Shown: positions 7,901 through 15,733, counted from the stretch's first letter. The stretch: DNA of 34,598 bases from Fimbriimonadaceae bacterium (GCA_020849075.1 JADLGZ010000010.1:1-34598); one strand, 5' to 3'. Translations and numbers: made by a program. The notes: generated by a model from the letters alone, not told the origin.

Positions 7901-9653
7901 CGATTCCATCAATCGGATGGACTACCGTCAGGACCAGTACGACATGGCCTTGCAGTACTTCTATGAGCGTACCGGAGAGCTAGCCCAAATTTTCGACCCG
8001 GGCACTAGCAGTTATGTGTCTTCTTGGACCCGCGACCCAGATGGCCGCATCGTAAGATACGAGAACTCCAATGGAGATCCGATAGAGCCAAGCTATGATG
8101 GCAGGGGCCACAAAATCGCAATCTCTTATTACTCAGGCCACTTGCAGGAGTTTGCATTTGATAGCGATGGCCGTAATGTTGGTATCAAGGATACGGTAGG
8201 GTCCGAAGTCCAGCGCTTCACCTATACGTTCGATGGTAATGGTAATCGAACGGGGACACAAGATAAGAATGGCTCGACTTCGGCCTATGCCTATGATGCG
8301 CTCGACCGCATTGAGTCCGATACGACAACGGGGACGGACGCGCACACATACACCTATGTGTTTGATTCGCGAAGTAATTTGACTCACCATACCGAAGACA
8401 CGGTCATTACTACTATGACCTACGATGCGGCAAGTCGAATTCAGACGATGCAGATCGCCGCAGCTTCGGGAAGCTATGTTCATGACTTGAATGGAAACAT
8501 GGTGCAGAGCGGCGCCACAGTCATGACCTATGACAAGGAAAATCGTCTTCGAACAATTCCTGATAAGAACATCGGGGGAGCCATAGTAACCTTCACATAC
8601 GACGCCTTTAGCCGTCTGCGGGAAGAAAACTTTGGCGGTGACATCAATGAGGTCTATTGGCTCGATGATATTAGTATAGGTGAGCGATCTGACTCCACAC
8701 CAGTTGGCCAGTTTTCGAATATATACATGTCGCTTGACGGAGTCATCATGGGCGACACTGGAAATCCGTTCATTGCCCCAGAATGGTCCGACTATCTGGT
8801 CGACTTCCTTGGGTCTATTACTGGCGAAGTGGATGCAGGCGGAGGTGTTTCTGGAACCAGACGTTACAAGCCATTTGGCCCGCGCTTATCTGGTGCCGCC
8901 GTGGCTCGTCAAACATTTGGGTTTACGGGAAACACGGGTTCAAGACATACCGCCATAGCCTTGGCTGAACAATATAATCGGTTCCGAATTTACACGTCAT
9001 GGCTTAAGCAGTGGACGACACGAGATCCGATTTGGCCAAGCGAGTTGCCGTACTCTTATGTACAAGGTAATCCGACAAGTTGGCTAGACCCATACGGGCT
9101 TGCGCGAAATGGAGATATGCCTTCGCCTCCTAATCGACCCTTGATACCCACGGACGAAAACCCCGAAGATAATATAAACACGGGTTTTGATCCATGTCTT
9201 TCGATCGTGTTTCCGCTTGGGACATGGGGACCAGCCGCCATAACGCTAAAAATAAGGTTCTGTCAGCAACTTTATGACACAACTTGTTGTTTAGGTCCGG
9301 CGGCTTCAAAGTGTACTAAGATTCAGGCCTCTGTAGCGGCCGAACTACCTTTATCCCCAGCCGATCTGTTCGACAATCTTAGTGACCAAGTTAGTCAGGC
9401 AATTGAAGCGATCCTTGGTATAGCTGCAGGATTTGGAAATCTTACCGTTGGACAAGTCCCGATTAAGGGGTGCCCTGCTCCCCGACAAGACGTGACCGTG
9501 GAAGTATGTATTGGAGGGTGCATTTTTATTCAAACCCTAAAGGGCTGTTTTGCTATTCCACCTGGCAAGCTATACTTAGAGTCAAAGACTGGTTACTGTG
9601 GGATATTAAGTGCGGAGATAGAAGGCTCAATTTCGATCGAAAACTGTGAGTAA
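4980..9653 (+). CDS. Giant RHS/YD-repeat protein with Cys-rich C-terminal tip, copy 1
   Basis: A 1,557-residue protein. The N-terminal ~100 residues (RPEVWPWEIDAASGG, then HHPHRPIPDP) resemble the RHS N-terminal plug region. Next come dozens of ~20-residue YD repeats of the type TTYTYDAxGN/GR, expected to form a beta-cage. The RHS core end is at ~1280-1371 (VDFLGSITGEV, FRIYTSWLKQWTTRDPIWP, NPTSWLDPYGL). After it a variable 186-residue tip contains about 15 cysteines and no recognised enzyme motif. No signal peptide, PAAR or VgrG part is visible. ATG 4980 is chosen because the element 2 copy starts at the matching Met (M-x-RPE-WPWE). The tip is probably an effector; its 3' end is overlapped by a membrane-protein gene. 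Confidence 0.9.
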   Translation: MIRPEVWPWEIDAASGGCKIDPVAHHPHRPIPDPATGHLVADPDIVLKAKGFDLEISFFYSTASQPGGVMWGNRRSASVNMQIKIDQVNGNVNVIRGDGKVYGFSGIWAPSTPTSMTPNPTLYSGTELLWDGSQFIETFPDGKTVTYGEELQADTYYAVSEIEDLSGNVHAYTYDGINLIRIEVPGGNRVTFHYDGDGHVEMVQDWGDRRWLMTYDEFDQLETYTLPTGCQTQYFYPGDNGLVNAIMDPRGYVSSYTFNDFDRVETMSLGTATWTYTYYQYAGGPLGSRVESPTGAITTYLLDSVGFTIAKEVPEGYIISYAYDATGNKIIEEMPYGHVLSLTYNASNLPLTSRDPLGNVTTYNYDVNNNLVSLMNALGEVTTMTYDGQRRMTSRMDALGRVTSNVWNTDGTLKAQVDGRGLRTTYAYDAVGNLASTLYADHSVSTYTYDVLNRRISAKDPLGRVTTTAYDAVDHIVSIMNAAGEISTFIYDSCFLQQKVNPLGYRTTYTYERYGKVRTVKNALGQVTTTNYDNMGYPVTIQNALGYVTTMIYNAANQRLAVQDANGNRVTTAYDFGGRPVNFINGEGIITSTVYDARGPIASEDALGRRTTMIMDALGRRIATQTPMNFRTTTIYDQAGQVRATQDARGFLTTNCYDLAGNLVTVCDARGFITTRVYEDTSNRVRVSQDKTGARTTFTYDVSGQPIALQNARGFRTTLTFDLAGRTRSIQNPFGWRTTYSYDAAGQNVEVKNVSSFSHTTIYDALGRVTATQTPLNIRTTYSYDAVGHQIDTQDADGFRWSTIYDPAGRAIASQTPLNNRTTTTYDKANRPIEVRNPRGYVTTSTYDLASRVISQQNPLGHLKQFGYDADGRNVTIANAIGGIITMVYDEVSHLLEIANELNHRTTYTYDPVGNVSTRRFANGDRTTYLYDPVGRQIGRHYADNARVTLTYDAVGNLVEQAENIGSGSAQMTYDSINRMDYRQDQYDMALQYFYERTGELAQIFDPGTSSYVSSWTRDPDGRIVRYENSNGDPIEPSYDGRGHKIAISYYSGHLQEFAFDSDGRNVGIKDTVGSEVQRFTYTFDGNGNRTGTQDKNGSTSAYAYDALDRIESDTTTGTDAHTYTYVFDSRSNLTHHTEDTVITTMTYDAASRIQTMQIAAASGSYVHDLNGNMVQSGATVMTYDKENRLRTIPDKNIGGAIVTFTYDAFSRLREENFGGDINEVYWLDDISIGERSDSTPVGQFSNIYMSLDGVIMGDTGNPFIAPEWSDYLVDFLGSITGEVDAGGGVSGTRRYKPFGPRLSGAAVARQTFGFTGNTGSRHTAIALAEQYNRFRIYTSWLKQWTTRDPIWPSELPYSYVQGNPTSWLDPYGLARNGDMPSPPNRPLIPTDENPEDNINTGFDPCLSIVFPLGTWGPAAITLKIRFCQQLYDTTCCLGPAASKCTKIQASVAAELPLSPADLFDNLSDQVSQAIEAILGIAAGFGNLTVGQVPIKGCPAPRQDVTVEVCIGGCIFIQTLKGCFAIPPGKLYLESKTGYCGILSAEIEGSISIENCE

Positions 9654-10119
9654 CGAAGTGACATATAACAGGTCTGCCGATGCCCTAAGAAAAGAAGCCG
9701 CAAAGTTCCGTATTGGCTTTGTTTTGATTGGATTGGCAGCTTTCAGCCTTTCAGGGTGGAGCATTGTCTCACGTGCACCTGAAGTCTTCTTCTTTGCTTG
9801 TGTACTCGTGCTATTCTTTTTTGGATTGTTTAGGTATCGGCCCAGCTTTCCAGCAAAGATTGTTACGCACCAAGATTGGGTTACCTTTGTGATGCCGGAC
9901 GGGAAAACTGTCGAATTCAGATCTGGCGATGAAGTGCATGTAAAAAAGCCGTTGGGCAGACCATCAGTTTCAATTGGGCCCTTCCAGTTGGTTAGGGGAG
10001 AGACCAAAGTGACATTAGATGAAGGCTACGAGGGATTTTCAGGCCTGGTTCGTGACCTGTATCGACTCTTTCCCGAGTGCAAAGAAAAGTTAGCGTATTG
10101 GACCGCGATTCCAGAATAA
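9646..10119 (+). CDS. Small membrane protein overlapping rhs 1, candidate immunity protein
   Basis: 157 residues from GTG 9646, overlapping the rhs stop by 8 bp. Two hydrophobic segments (~22-40 and ~47-63) are separated by a short loop, followed by a soluble ~90-residue domain starting near PSFPAKIVTHQDW. No family is recognised. Position and overlap match the usual place of an immunity gene directly behind a polymorphic toxin tip; the membrane location would suit protection against a membrane or periplasmic effector. Immunity is inferred from context only. Confidence 0.7.
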   Translation: MSNEVTYNRSADALRKEAAKFRIGFVLIGLAAFSLSGWSIVSRAPEVFFFACVLVLFFFGLFRYRPSFPAKIVTHQDWVTFVMPDGKTVEFRSGDEVHVKKPLGRPSVSIGPFQLVRGETKVTLDEGYEGFSGLVRDLYRLFPECKEKLAYWTAIPE

Positions 10120-10140
10120 GAACCTAAGAAAGTCTACGCT

Positions 10141-10680
10141 TTAGTTGGTTAACATTTCGCATTTGCGCGGGATCCGTCCGATTCCGTAGCAATCGACAAG
10201 TCGGTCTGGCTCTACAGTGTGTTCCCAAACCTGCACGCTTTCTAAACCTTTCAAAAGACCTTCCATTCCTCCGATTCTGATTCGCCAACAATCCAGCGGA
10301 TATGGGTGGTATGGCCACGAAGCAGGAGCGGTAAGTACGAGCCATCCCCCCGGCTTCAGCACGCGGCGCATTTGCTCGACGGCAATCCACGGTGTCTCCA
10401 TGTGTTCGAGGGCCTGCCCGGAAAGCACGATATCAAACTCGCGACCGAGGGAAACAAGATCATATGCACTGACGACTCTATCGACATTAGGTCCCGCCGT
10501 CATGTCAGTTCCAAAGTAGGAGAGCCCCAGGGATTCAACGATGGGTCGGTAAGTCCCGTTTACGTCGTAAGAACCCACGTCCAAGAGTTCGCCTTCGCCA
10601 TGCTGGTTTTCAGCAACGATCTTTGTTAGCAACTCACCTATGGTCCGATAACTCGACTCATGCATTTCGACAGTGTACAC
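10141..10680 (-). CDS. Class I SAM-dependent methyltransferase
   Basis: A 179-residue Methyltransf_11-type protein. Motif I appears as LLDVGSYDVNG, followed by YFGTDM (acidic loop), FDIVLSGQALEHM and RRVLKPGGWLVLTAPA, the typical order of a Rossmann-fold methyltransferase. The GTG start at 10680 has AGGAG about 6 bp upstream on the minus strand. It is divergent from the gene starting at 10707 with a 26-bp gap. Methyltransferases of this kind often sit in glycan clusters, which fits the glycosyltransferases downstream. Substrate unknown. Confidence 0.85.
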   Translation of the reverse strand: MYTVEMHESSYRTIGELLTKIVAENQHGEGELLDVGSYDVNGTYRPIVESLGLSYFGTDMTAGPNVDRVVSAYDLVSLGREFDIVLSGQALEHMETPWIAVEQMRRVLKPGGWLVLTAPASWPYHPYPLDCWRIRIGGMEGLLKGLESVQVWEHTVEPDRLVDCYGIGRIPRKCEMLTN

Positions 10681-10706
10681 TTGACGCTCCTAGGTACTCT
10701 GCTCAA

Positions 10707-11336
10707 ATGGTGCCAACGGTCAAGATATTCGTGCTCTCACACGATCTAGCCACGCTTCGGCTGGTGCCCTTGTCAAGGGAGTTCGAAACCATCCATCTTG
10801 GATCTCTAGCCGTCGGCGAATATCAATCCAACCAACTCGGTGAGTGCCGTGCTTTCTTTCAGAACTTCAGCGGCGTGGATGCTGATTTCATTGGATTTGC
10901 AAACGCCAGGTGGGATCAGAAGTATTTTCAGTTGCACACCAGGTTGCATTCGCTCGTCGAGCAGACCCGCCGATTAGCTGCTCCTGGCTGGGTGCTTGCG
11001 CCGTGGCCCGCGCACAGTTGGATTGATGTTACTTTGCATCACCATCCAACCATGAAGCCTTTACTTGATGAGCTTCTCATCACAATGGACATCACGAAAA
11101 ATAACCATCGACTGTCTCTTTGGGCAAATGACTTCGTATGCCATCGCAGTGTGTTCTTGGACTGGCACAGGTTTTGGCAAACAGCCTTCGGCCATTTCTA
11201 TAGCAAGTATGGCCTTGAATTGCCCTTTGGGAAAGAAGGCACAGATGAGTCCAGGCACGCAGCTTTCTTCTTTGAACGAATCACTACCGCTTATTTTGCG
11301 AATCGGCTCGATGTGAGAATCGCTCCCTTCGAATAG
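10707..11336 (+). CDS. Protein of unknown function in glycosyltransferase cluster
   Basis: 209 residues from ATG 10707 (an upstream reading from 10623 would run into the divergent methyltransferase). The N-terminus KIFVLSHDLATLRLVPL followed by DADFIGFANARWDQKY recalls small glycan-cluster proteins, but I do not recognise a family. There is no signal peptide or membrane segment. Several His/Trp-rich stretches (PWPAHSWIDVTLHHHP) are notable. It is followed 44 bp later by a GT2 gene in the same direction, so a role in surface-polysaccharide synthesis is plausible but not shown. Confidence 0.6.
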   Translation: MVPTVKIFVLSHDLATLRLVPLSREFETIHLGSLAVGEYQSNQLGECRAFFQNFSGVDADFIGFANARWDQKYFQLHTRLHSLVEQTRRLAAPGWVLAPWPAHSWIDVTLHHHPTMKPLLDELLITMDITKNNHRLSLWANDFVCHRSVFLDWHRFWQTAFGHFYSKYGLELPFGKEGTDESRHAAFFFERITTAYFANRLDVRIAPFE

Positions 11337-11380
11337 CATCACGGTTCACTTTCATGAGGCAAAATGAGTGAGGAGCGACG

Positions 11381-12184
11381 ATGACATCTGTAGTAGTAGT
11401 TACCTATCTTTCTGCCAGCACGATTGAAGTTTGCCTCGCCTCTTTACTCGACCATACGCCAGGTGAGTTTGAAATTATTGTCGTTGACAACGCGAGCTCA
11501 GATGGAACCCTAGTCATTACTGAGAGAATGGCTTTGCGAGATGAGCGGATTTCGGTTTATAGGAATACGGAGAACCTGGGTTACAGCAGAGCGCTCAACG
11601 TTGGGTTGAAAGCGGCCAAAGGTGATGTCCTCGTCTGCCTCAACCCAGATACCGAGGTCTTTGTAGGGTGGCTATCGCCCATTCTAAATGCGATTGCTTT
11701 GCCAGACGTCGGCGCAGTAGGGCCAGTGAGCGATGTTGTTGGTGGCCAGCAATGCCTTAGCCACTACCTGGACCGCTCCGTTGGTCCTTATCCAGACATG
11801 GTCAGGTGGCTAAAGCGGCACTTCGCCGGCGAAACAGTCGAAACGAAGCTGCTCATTGGATTCTGCATGGCGTTCTCGCGGAAAGTTATGGAGCGCGTCG
11901 GATTGATGGATGAGGACCTCATCTTGGGGGCTGATGACATGGACTACTCATGGCGTTTGCGGCTTGCCGGTTATCGGTTGCTCGTGGTCAAAGATTCATT
12001 CGTTCGTCACATCTGTGGAGTTAGCTTTGGGCAACTCGAGAGTACAAAGAAGGCTCAGATGGTCCGTGAAAGCGACCTAGCCCTCAAACGAAAGCTCGTC
12101 GCTCACTATGGCGATATCTCCAATTTATCATCCGATTACCTGTTTGGATGCGACATCTTTGAGCATGTATTGAGGGAAGCGTAA
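11381..12184 (+). CDS. Glycosyltransferase family 2, element 1
   Basis: A 267-residue GT-A-fold enzyme expected to transfer sugar from an activated nucleotide donor. Visible motifs are SVVVVTYLSASTIEVCL at the N-terminus, VVDNASSDGT (nucleotide binding), NLGYSRALNVG, the metal-binding CLNPDTEV and, later, LGADDMDYSWRLRLAGY. A GAGGAG Shine-Dalgarno sequence precedes ATG 11381. It is clearly homologous along its length to the C-terminal half of the methyltransferase-GT fusion in element 3 (28961-30481), including AVGP-SD, LIGFC and the HICGVSF/HRHGVSF segments. The next gene starts 1 bp after its stop. Confidence 0.92.
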   Translation: MTSVVVVTYLSASTIEVCLASLLDHTPGEFEIIVVDNASSDGTLVITERMALRDERISVYRNTENLGYSRALNVGLKAAKGDVLVCLNPDTEVFVGWLSPILNAIALPDVGAVGPVSDVVGGQQCLSHYLDRSVGPYPDMVRWLKRHFAGETVETKLLIGFCMAFSRKVMERVGLMDEDLILGADDMDYSWRLRLAGYRLLVVKDSFVRHICGVSFGQLESTKKAQMVRESDLALKRKLVAHYGDISNLSSDYLFGCDIFEHVLREA

Positions 12185-12185
12185 G

Positions 12186-12893
12186 TTGCACGCTGCGATA
12201 ATCTGTCATGACGACTCGCTCTACTTAGGCGCAGTCATTGAGGCTCTTGAGGGTCTCCCGGCGACGGTGTTTGTCAATGAAGTTGCTTGGGGGAATGCTG
12301 AGCCGGGCGATTGGGTTGAGACGGCCCGCATCGCGCAAGCGTGCGGTGCTTCCGTGATTACAGGATGCTGGGCAACTGAAGAAGCCCACCGATTGGCCGT
12401 TATCCAATGGGCGCAACAGCAGGGCATCCAGCATTTGTTGATTCCCGATTCCGATGAAATCCTAAGCCCTGATTTGTTGGATTCCCTGCGAAAGATTGCT
12501 TCGACAGACCTAAGCGATGCTGTGTATTGCACGATGGACACGTATTGGAAGAGTCCGGAGTACGTGATTGAGCCGCGTGAACGCCTGATGCCGGCAATCA
12601 TGGTGAATCCGCTTTCAGCGGGGTATCACGGGATTCGGCAATTCTCTGGCACTCGCCCATTGATGTTGAGCCACGAGCACGGCGTCTTGCACCACTTGAG
12701 CTACGCTGGCCCGGAAAGCCGCATTGCCCGAAAGGTAAGTACCTGGAGCCATAAGGATGAGCTAGTCGCGGATTGGTGGAAGGACATTTGGTTGCGGTGG
12801 GATGGCGAACGGAGACTGCGAAATCTGCACCCTACAGTCCCTGTCGCGTACGGCGAAGCGATCCGGCGGCCGATAGGCAAATCTCGACTTTAG
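12186..12893 (+). CDS. Glycosyltransferase-like protein, probably 3'-truncated
   Basis: 235 residues from a TTG start immediately after the preceding GT2 stop. It is homologous over its length to the N-terminal ~220 residues of the 1,002-residue glycosyltransferase in element 3: CHDDSLYL/VHDDNTYL, the acidic motif IPDSDEIL/TIDSDEVI, MDTYWKSPEYVIEPRE/WDTYWKDAEHVVRPRE, LHHLSYAG/VHHLSYAG and WSHKDE/WSHRDE. After NLHPT the similarity fades, and the frame ends in an arginine-rich tail inside a region overlapped by the minus-strand gene. This points to a deletion junction that removed the rest of the gene. A GT-A fold is likely; donor and acceptor are unknown. Confidence 0.75.
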   Translation: MHAAIICHDDSLYLGAVIEALEGLPATVFVNEVAWGNAEPGDWVETARIAQACGASVITGCWATEEAHRLAVIQWAQQQGIQHLLIPDSDEILSPDLLDSLRKIASTDLSDAVYCTMDTYWKSPEYVIEPRERLMPAIMVNPLSAGYHGIRQFSGTRPLMLSHEHGVLHHLSYAGPESRIARKVSTWSHKDELVADWWKDIWLRWDGERRLRNLHPTVPVAYGEAIRRPIGKSRL

Positions 12894-13922
12894 GGCGTGA
12901 GCGAATCCTTGTCTTATCAATGAGGCATTATCAAATGGTTCGCTCCCGTTTAGACCAGCAGATTCAAATACCGCCTCTAGCTTTCCACTCCCTCGAACGG
13001 GTAGTTCATGATCTATTCCTTGTTCTGATCGATCACAAAGGCATAGAACATTGGCACCTGATTGAATGGCCTCTTTAACAAGCGTATCTGATTCGGATAG
13101 CTCCGTAATCATCACGATCCGGTCGGATGAGCACCAATCGACTGTTGTGGCGCCGGATTGTTCTGCATAGATGATTCTATTTTCAATTTCTCCTTTCTCA
13201 CGAAGTTGCTCTACAATGTGGGTGACGAATCCAAGCGAAAGGACACGTGCCTCGGACGCTAGCTTTCGTAGCTCACCTGAAGGCGGGTTCATGAGCCACT
13301 TAGTGAGGCCCGTTGCTTCTTCTTCATATCCTCCACAAAACCACTCCTGCGTTGGAACTTCCTTCGGAAATCTAGCGGGCCATACCTTCCTAAACCACAG
13401 CTCTGCGTCGTAGAGTCCCTTGGCATCAATACCCAGCTTTCCAAGTGCCCAAACGAGCACCGAAGGGTGCTTGTTAATCTGTTGAGCGAGCTCAACCGCC
13501 GAGAAGGCGAAGACCTCTCTAAACTCGCCCTCACCTTTCTTTCCTTCCAGCCACGAAACTATGTCCGGCCATTGTCCCAGTTGAACCGCTACGAAGGAAC
13601 AGACCTTTCGTCGAGCGGCATCAATCTTCTCGACCCTGGAGTTAAAGTCACCATTGAACTTGCCTGTTGCATCGTCCTTCTTTGCCGAAAACTCCACAAA
13701 GTGATCGCCTGCCGGGATTCCACATACCGACGAGTCTTTAGGGATGTGGAGGTACCCGTCTACGCCGCGAAAGAAGATTGTTTTTCCACCACCCATGCCG
13801 TTGATGGTTACCCCATCCGTCGTGGCAGCCAAGCGGGCAAAAAGAAGCGATACAAACGCCTTGTCCGCCATGTGCTCAGCGTGGTAGATCAAATCGGCTT
13901 CAGTTATCTCTAATACAGGCAC
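12762..13922 (-). pseudogene. Truncated N-terminal part of a large, possibly nuclease-bearing defence-type protein
   Basis: 386 codons from GTG 13922 (open to 13997). The later GTG puts the ITEADL segment a few residues from the start, as I remember for related proteins. Visible: a putative nuclease-like region (~25-150) with VDG (Asp55), VPAG-like IPAGDHFVEFSAKK (Glu77, Lys81), then FVAVQLGQWPDIVSWLEGKKGEGEFREVFAFSAVELAQQINKHPSVLVW. It resembles the start of very large (>1,000 residue) proteins with a restriction-endonuclease-like domain. Here the frame stops early: its last ~40 codons are antisense to the glycosyltransferase gene 12186-12893, so a deletion apparently joined two broken genes. 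The family assignment is from memory and tentative. Confidence 0.5.
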
Positions 13923-14020
13923 GAGCAAAGAATACCGTTCAAGGATGCGGCAGGCAGCGCATGTAGAAATAGGGCTATTGGACCAAATGTCACGCACCTA
14001 AGCTTAACAACCCATTTGAG

Positions 14021-14038
14021 GTCTCTCTAAAGTCTCTC
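14021..14038 (+). promoter_or_regulatory. Predicted arm-type sites, right end of element 1
   Basis: Two direct GTCTCTC boxes at 14021 and 14032 (11 bp apart). The second lies 83 bp before att copy 2, exactly the same distance as the pair before att copy 3. The interval 13923-14344 holds no gene: it contains these boxes, a conserved ACAGTGGTAGACTC at 14070-14083, the att copy and the left arm of element 2. Confidence 0.65.
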
Positions 14039-14114
14039 AATTGGAGGAGCGGAAAGGAGCAAGCCTGATACAGTGGTAGACTCGACTCGAGTGGTCAGTA
14101 CCGGATGAATTCCT

Positions 14115-14159
14115 ATGACACTGTAGGGGTCACAGGTTCAAGTCCTGTACCGACCACCA
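14115..14159 (+). repeat. Attachment site copy 2 (junction of elements 1 and 2)
   Basis: 45 bp identical to the tRNA-Val 3' part at 2684-2728, preceded by GAATTCCT, which is shared with copy 3 but not with the tRNA. Only anticodon loop to CCA is present, with no D arm or 5' acceptor strand, so it is not a working tRNA gene. It marks the right end of element 1 and the left end of element 2. Confidence 0.92.
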
Positions 14160-14217
14160 TTATTTTGAGCCCAAATAGCTTGGTTTCGAATCACTGTTGG
14201 CAATTCACTCCGGCGAG

Positions 14218-14248
14218 GTCTCTCAGTTAGTCTCTCAAATGGTCTCTC
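14218..14248 (+). promoter_or_regulatory. Predicted arm-type sites, left end of element 2
   Basis: Three direct GTCTCTC boxes at 14218, 14230 and 14242 (12-bp spacing), starting 103 bp from the start of att copy 2. The layout is the same as in elements 1 and 3. Confidence 0.7.
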
Positions 14249-14265
14249 AATTGCACCTCAGAAAG

Positions 14266-14292
14266 TTGAGGGGCGGTTGAGCAGAAACTCAA
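14266..14292 (+). promoter_or_regulatory. Phased TTGAG/CTCAA sites, element 2
   Basis: TTGAG at 14266 and 14277 and CTCAA at 14288, each step 11 bp, so all three face the same side of the helix. The last two form the inverted repeat TTGAG-N6-CTCAA shared by all three elements. Likely binding sites of the excisionase or integrase; the motif partly resembles an arm box read on the other strand (TTGAGAGAC). Confidence 0.5.
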
Positions 14293-14344
14293 TCCTAAGG
14301 CATATCGCCCTCACTGTAAGGTATGGCCATTACAGCATTTGCCC

Positions 14345-14584
14345 ATGGATCAAGCAAAGCTGTGCTACACCGTTGATGAAGCAGCCAGCCTTCTTTCGAT
14401 AAGCCGTGCTCAGGTGTACCGCTTAATTGATAGGGCCGACATCGCCTCAATAAAGGTCGGACGGTCTCGGCGGATTACACATGCTCAACTGATTGAGTTC
14501 TTGAAGAGGCTTGAGGCAAAGGACAAATCGACTTTGCTCACCTGGCATGCGATTCGCACGACACCGCAAACTCGGCAACGCTAG
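14345..14584 (+). CDS. Excisionase-family HTH protein, element 2
   Basis: 79 residues beginning MDQAKLCYTVDEAASLL, with the HTH core SISRAQVYRLIDRAD and wing VGRSRRITHAQLIEFLKRLEAKD. ATG 14345 matches the start of the element 3 copy. The integrase begins 4 bp after its stop. It is far closer to the element 3 protein than to that of element 1. Confidence 0.85.
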   Translation: MDQAKLCYTVDEAASLLSISRAQVYRLIDRADIASIKVGRSRRITHAQLIEFLKRLEAKDKSTLLTWHAIRTTPQTRQR

Positions 14585-14588
14585 GGGT

Positions 14589-15728
14589 ATGAGACATCGA
14601 GCCGATAATAATGACGGCTCATGCCGTGAAATCTTAACAGGTAAGCACGCTGGTAAGTGGCGCGTCCAATTCACCCTCCGGACCGACACCGGGAGAAAAA
14701 GTCGCTTGTCCCGGATCTTTCGCACCAAGAGTGAGGCAAAGTCGTTTCTTCACCAGCTCTTGAGAGGCGAACGCATTGAGACTACCTTTGCCAGTAAGGA
14801 AACGACAATGGGAGACTGGTTTGAGTGGCTAGCCGAAAACGATTGGCCCGAGTCCATTGCTGAGGTCACCATAGCTCAACGAAGAGCACGGTTCAAAAAG
14901 TATGCCCAGGCACACTTTGGACGGATGCCTTTGTCCTCAATCGATGCCGTGCGCGTTAGAGCCTTTTATCAGGAACTTAGAGCGCAAGGAGCGAGTGCGT
15001 CGCTGCTTGCTTCCGTAAAGAGTGACCTTGTCCGAGCATTTGGGCAGGCCATCACTCCTTACCAGAAGATTCCAACCTCTAACGCGAATCCGTTCCGGCT
15101 ATCTCTGCCAGCTCCCGAGCGACGAGCAGCTGTTGCCTTATCGGTTGATGAAGTAAGGGCCGCGATACATTCGCAACGACTTGACTCAAGCCAACGAGCT
15201 CTACTCGGACTCCTGCTATTGGCAGGGCTTCGACTAGGTGAGGTCATGGCCATGACTAAGCAGCAGCTAATGATCGATGAGAACCTAATTGCGGTCGATA
15301 GGGCCGTCAAGGTCGAATTCGGTGGCAAGCAAAGCATTGGACTTCCTAAGAAGGACAAGACCCGCAATGCAGTGATGTGCCAAACGCTGAAGTCGATCTT
15401 ACTCCCATTTATTGCAGACCTTGGGCCAGAGGTACTCCTGTGGCCCGCGGCTAGTGAGAATAAACCTCGAATGAAGAAACGGTTCTACGAATTCTGGAAG
15501 GCGACCGCGGCCGCAGCTGGTCTACCCAAGGAGATGTCGCCCCACGACTGTAGACTGACGCACATCAATCTTATTGAGAAACTCATGCCAAAGGTGTCGG
15601 CAACGACTTTCAAAGAACACGTTGGGCATTCAGCAACTGGCGTTACTGAGGCGAACTATACGAGACCCATCTCGGCCTCTCAGGAAATCCTCAGGTCAGA
15701 ACTTGATCGAGTGTTTGGTTGTAACTGA
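14589..15728 (+). CDS. Tyrosine recombinase/integrase, element 2
   Basis: 379 residues with the same architecture as the other two integrases: N-terminal arm-binding part (MRHRADNNDGSCREILTG), core-binding part, and catalytic Arg (AGLRLGEV), Lys (LPKKDK), HDCR, EHVGH and ANYTRP tyrosine. ATG 14589 is chosen because it aligns with the starts of the other two; the upstream ATG at 14511 lies inside the xis-like gene. The protein is intact, so element 2 may still be mobile or may have driven its own integration beside element 3. Confidence 0.93.
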   Translation: MRHRADNNDGSCREILTGKHAGKWRVQFTLRTDTGRKSRLSRIFRTKSEAKSFLHQLLRGERIETTFASKETTMGDWFEWLAENDWPESIAEVTIAQRRARFKKYAQAHFGRMPLSSIDAVRVRAFYQELRAQGASASLLASVKSDLVRAFGQAITPYQKIPTSNANPFRLSLPAPERRAAVALSVDEVRAAIHSQRLDSSQRALLGLLLLAGLRLGEVMAMTKQQLMIDENLIAVDRAVKVEFGGKQSIGLPKKDKTRNAVMCQTLKSILLPFIADLGPEVLLWPAASENKPRMKKRFYEFWKATAAAAGLPKEMSPHDCRLTHINLIEKLMPKVSATTFKEHVGHSATGVTEANYTRPISASQEILRSELDRVFGCN

Positions 15729-15733
15729 TTCAT

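Noticed and set aside
14070..14083. Similarity of ACAGTGGTAGACTC to the tRNA D-loop region
   Set aside because: Its distance from att (45 bp) differs from the D loop distance in the tRNA (about 19 bp), so it is not a tRNA remnant; it is more likely an element-end motif.
14115..14159. Second and third tRNA-Val genes at the att copies
   Set aside because: Only anticodon loop to CCA is present; the 5' acceptor strand, D arm and anticodon 5' stem are missing, so no cloverleaf can form.
14218..14248. CRISPR-like array from repeated GTCTCTC boxes
   Set aside because: Repeats are only 7 bp with 4-5 bp gaps, two or three per site, and no cas genes are present; arm-site explanation fits better.
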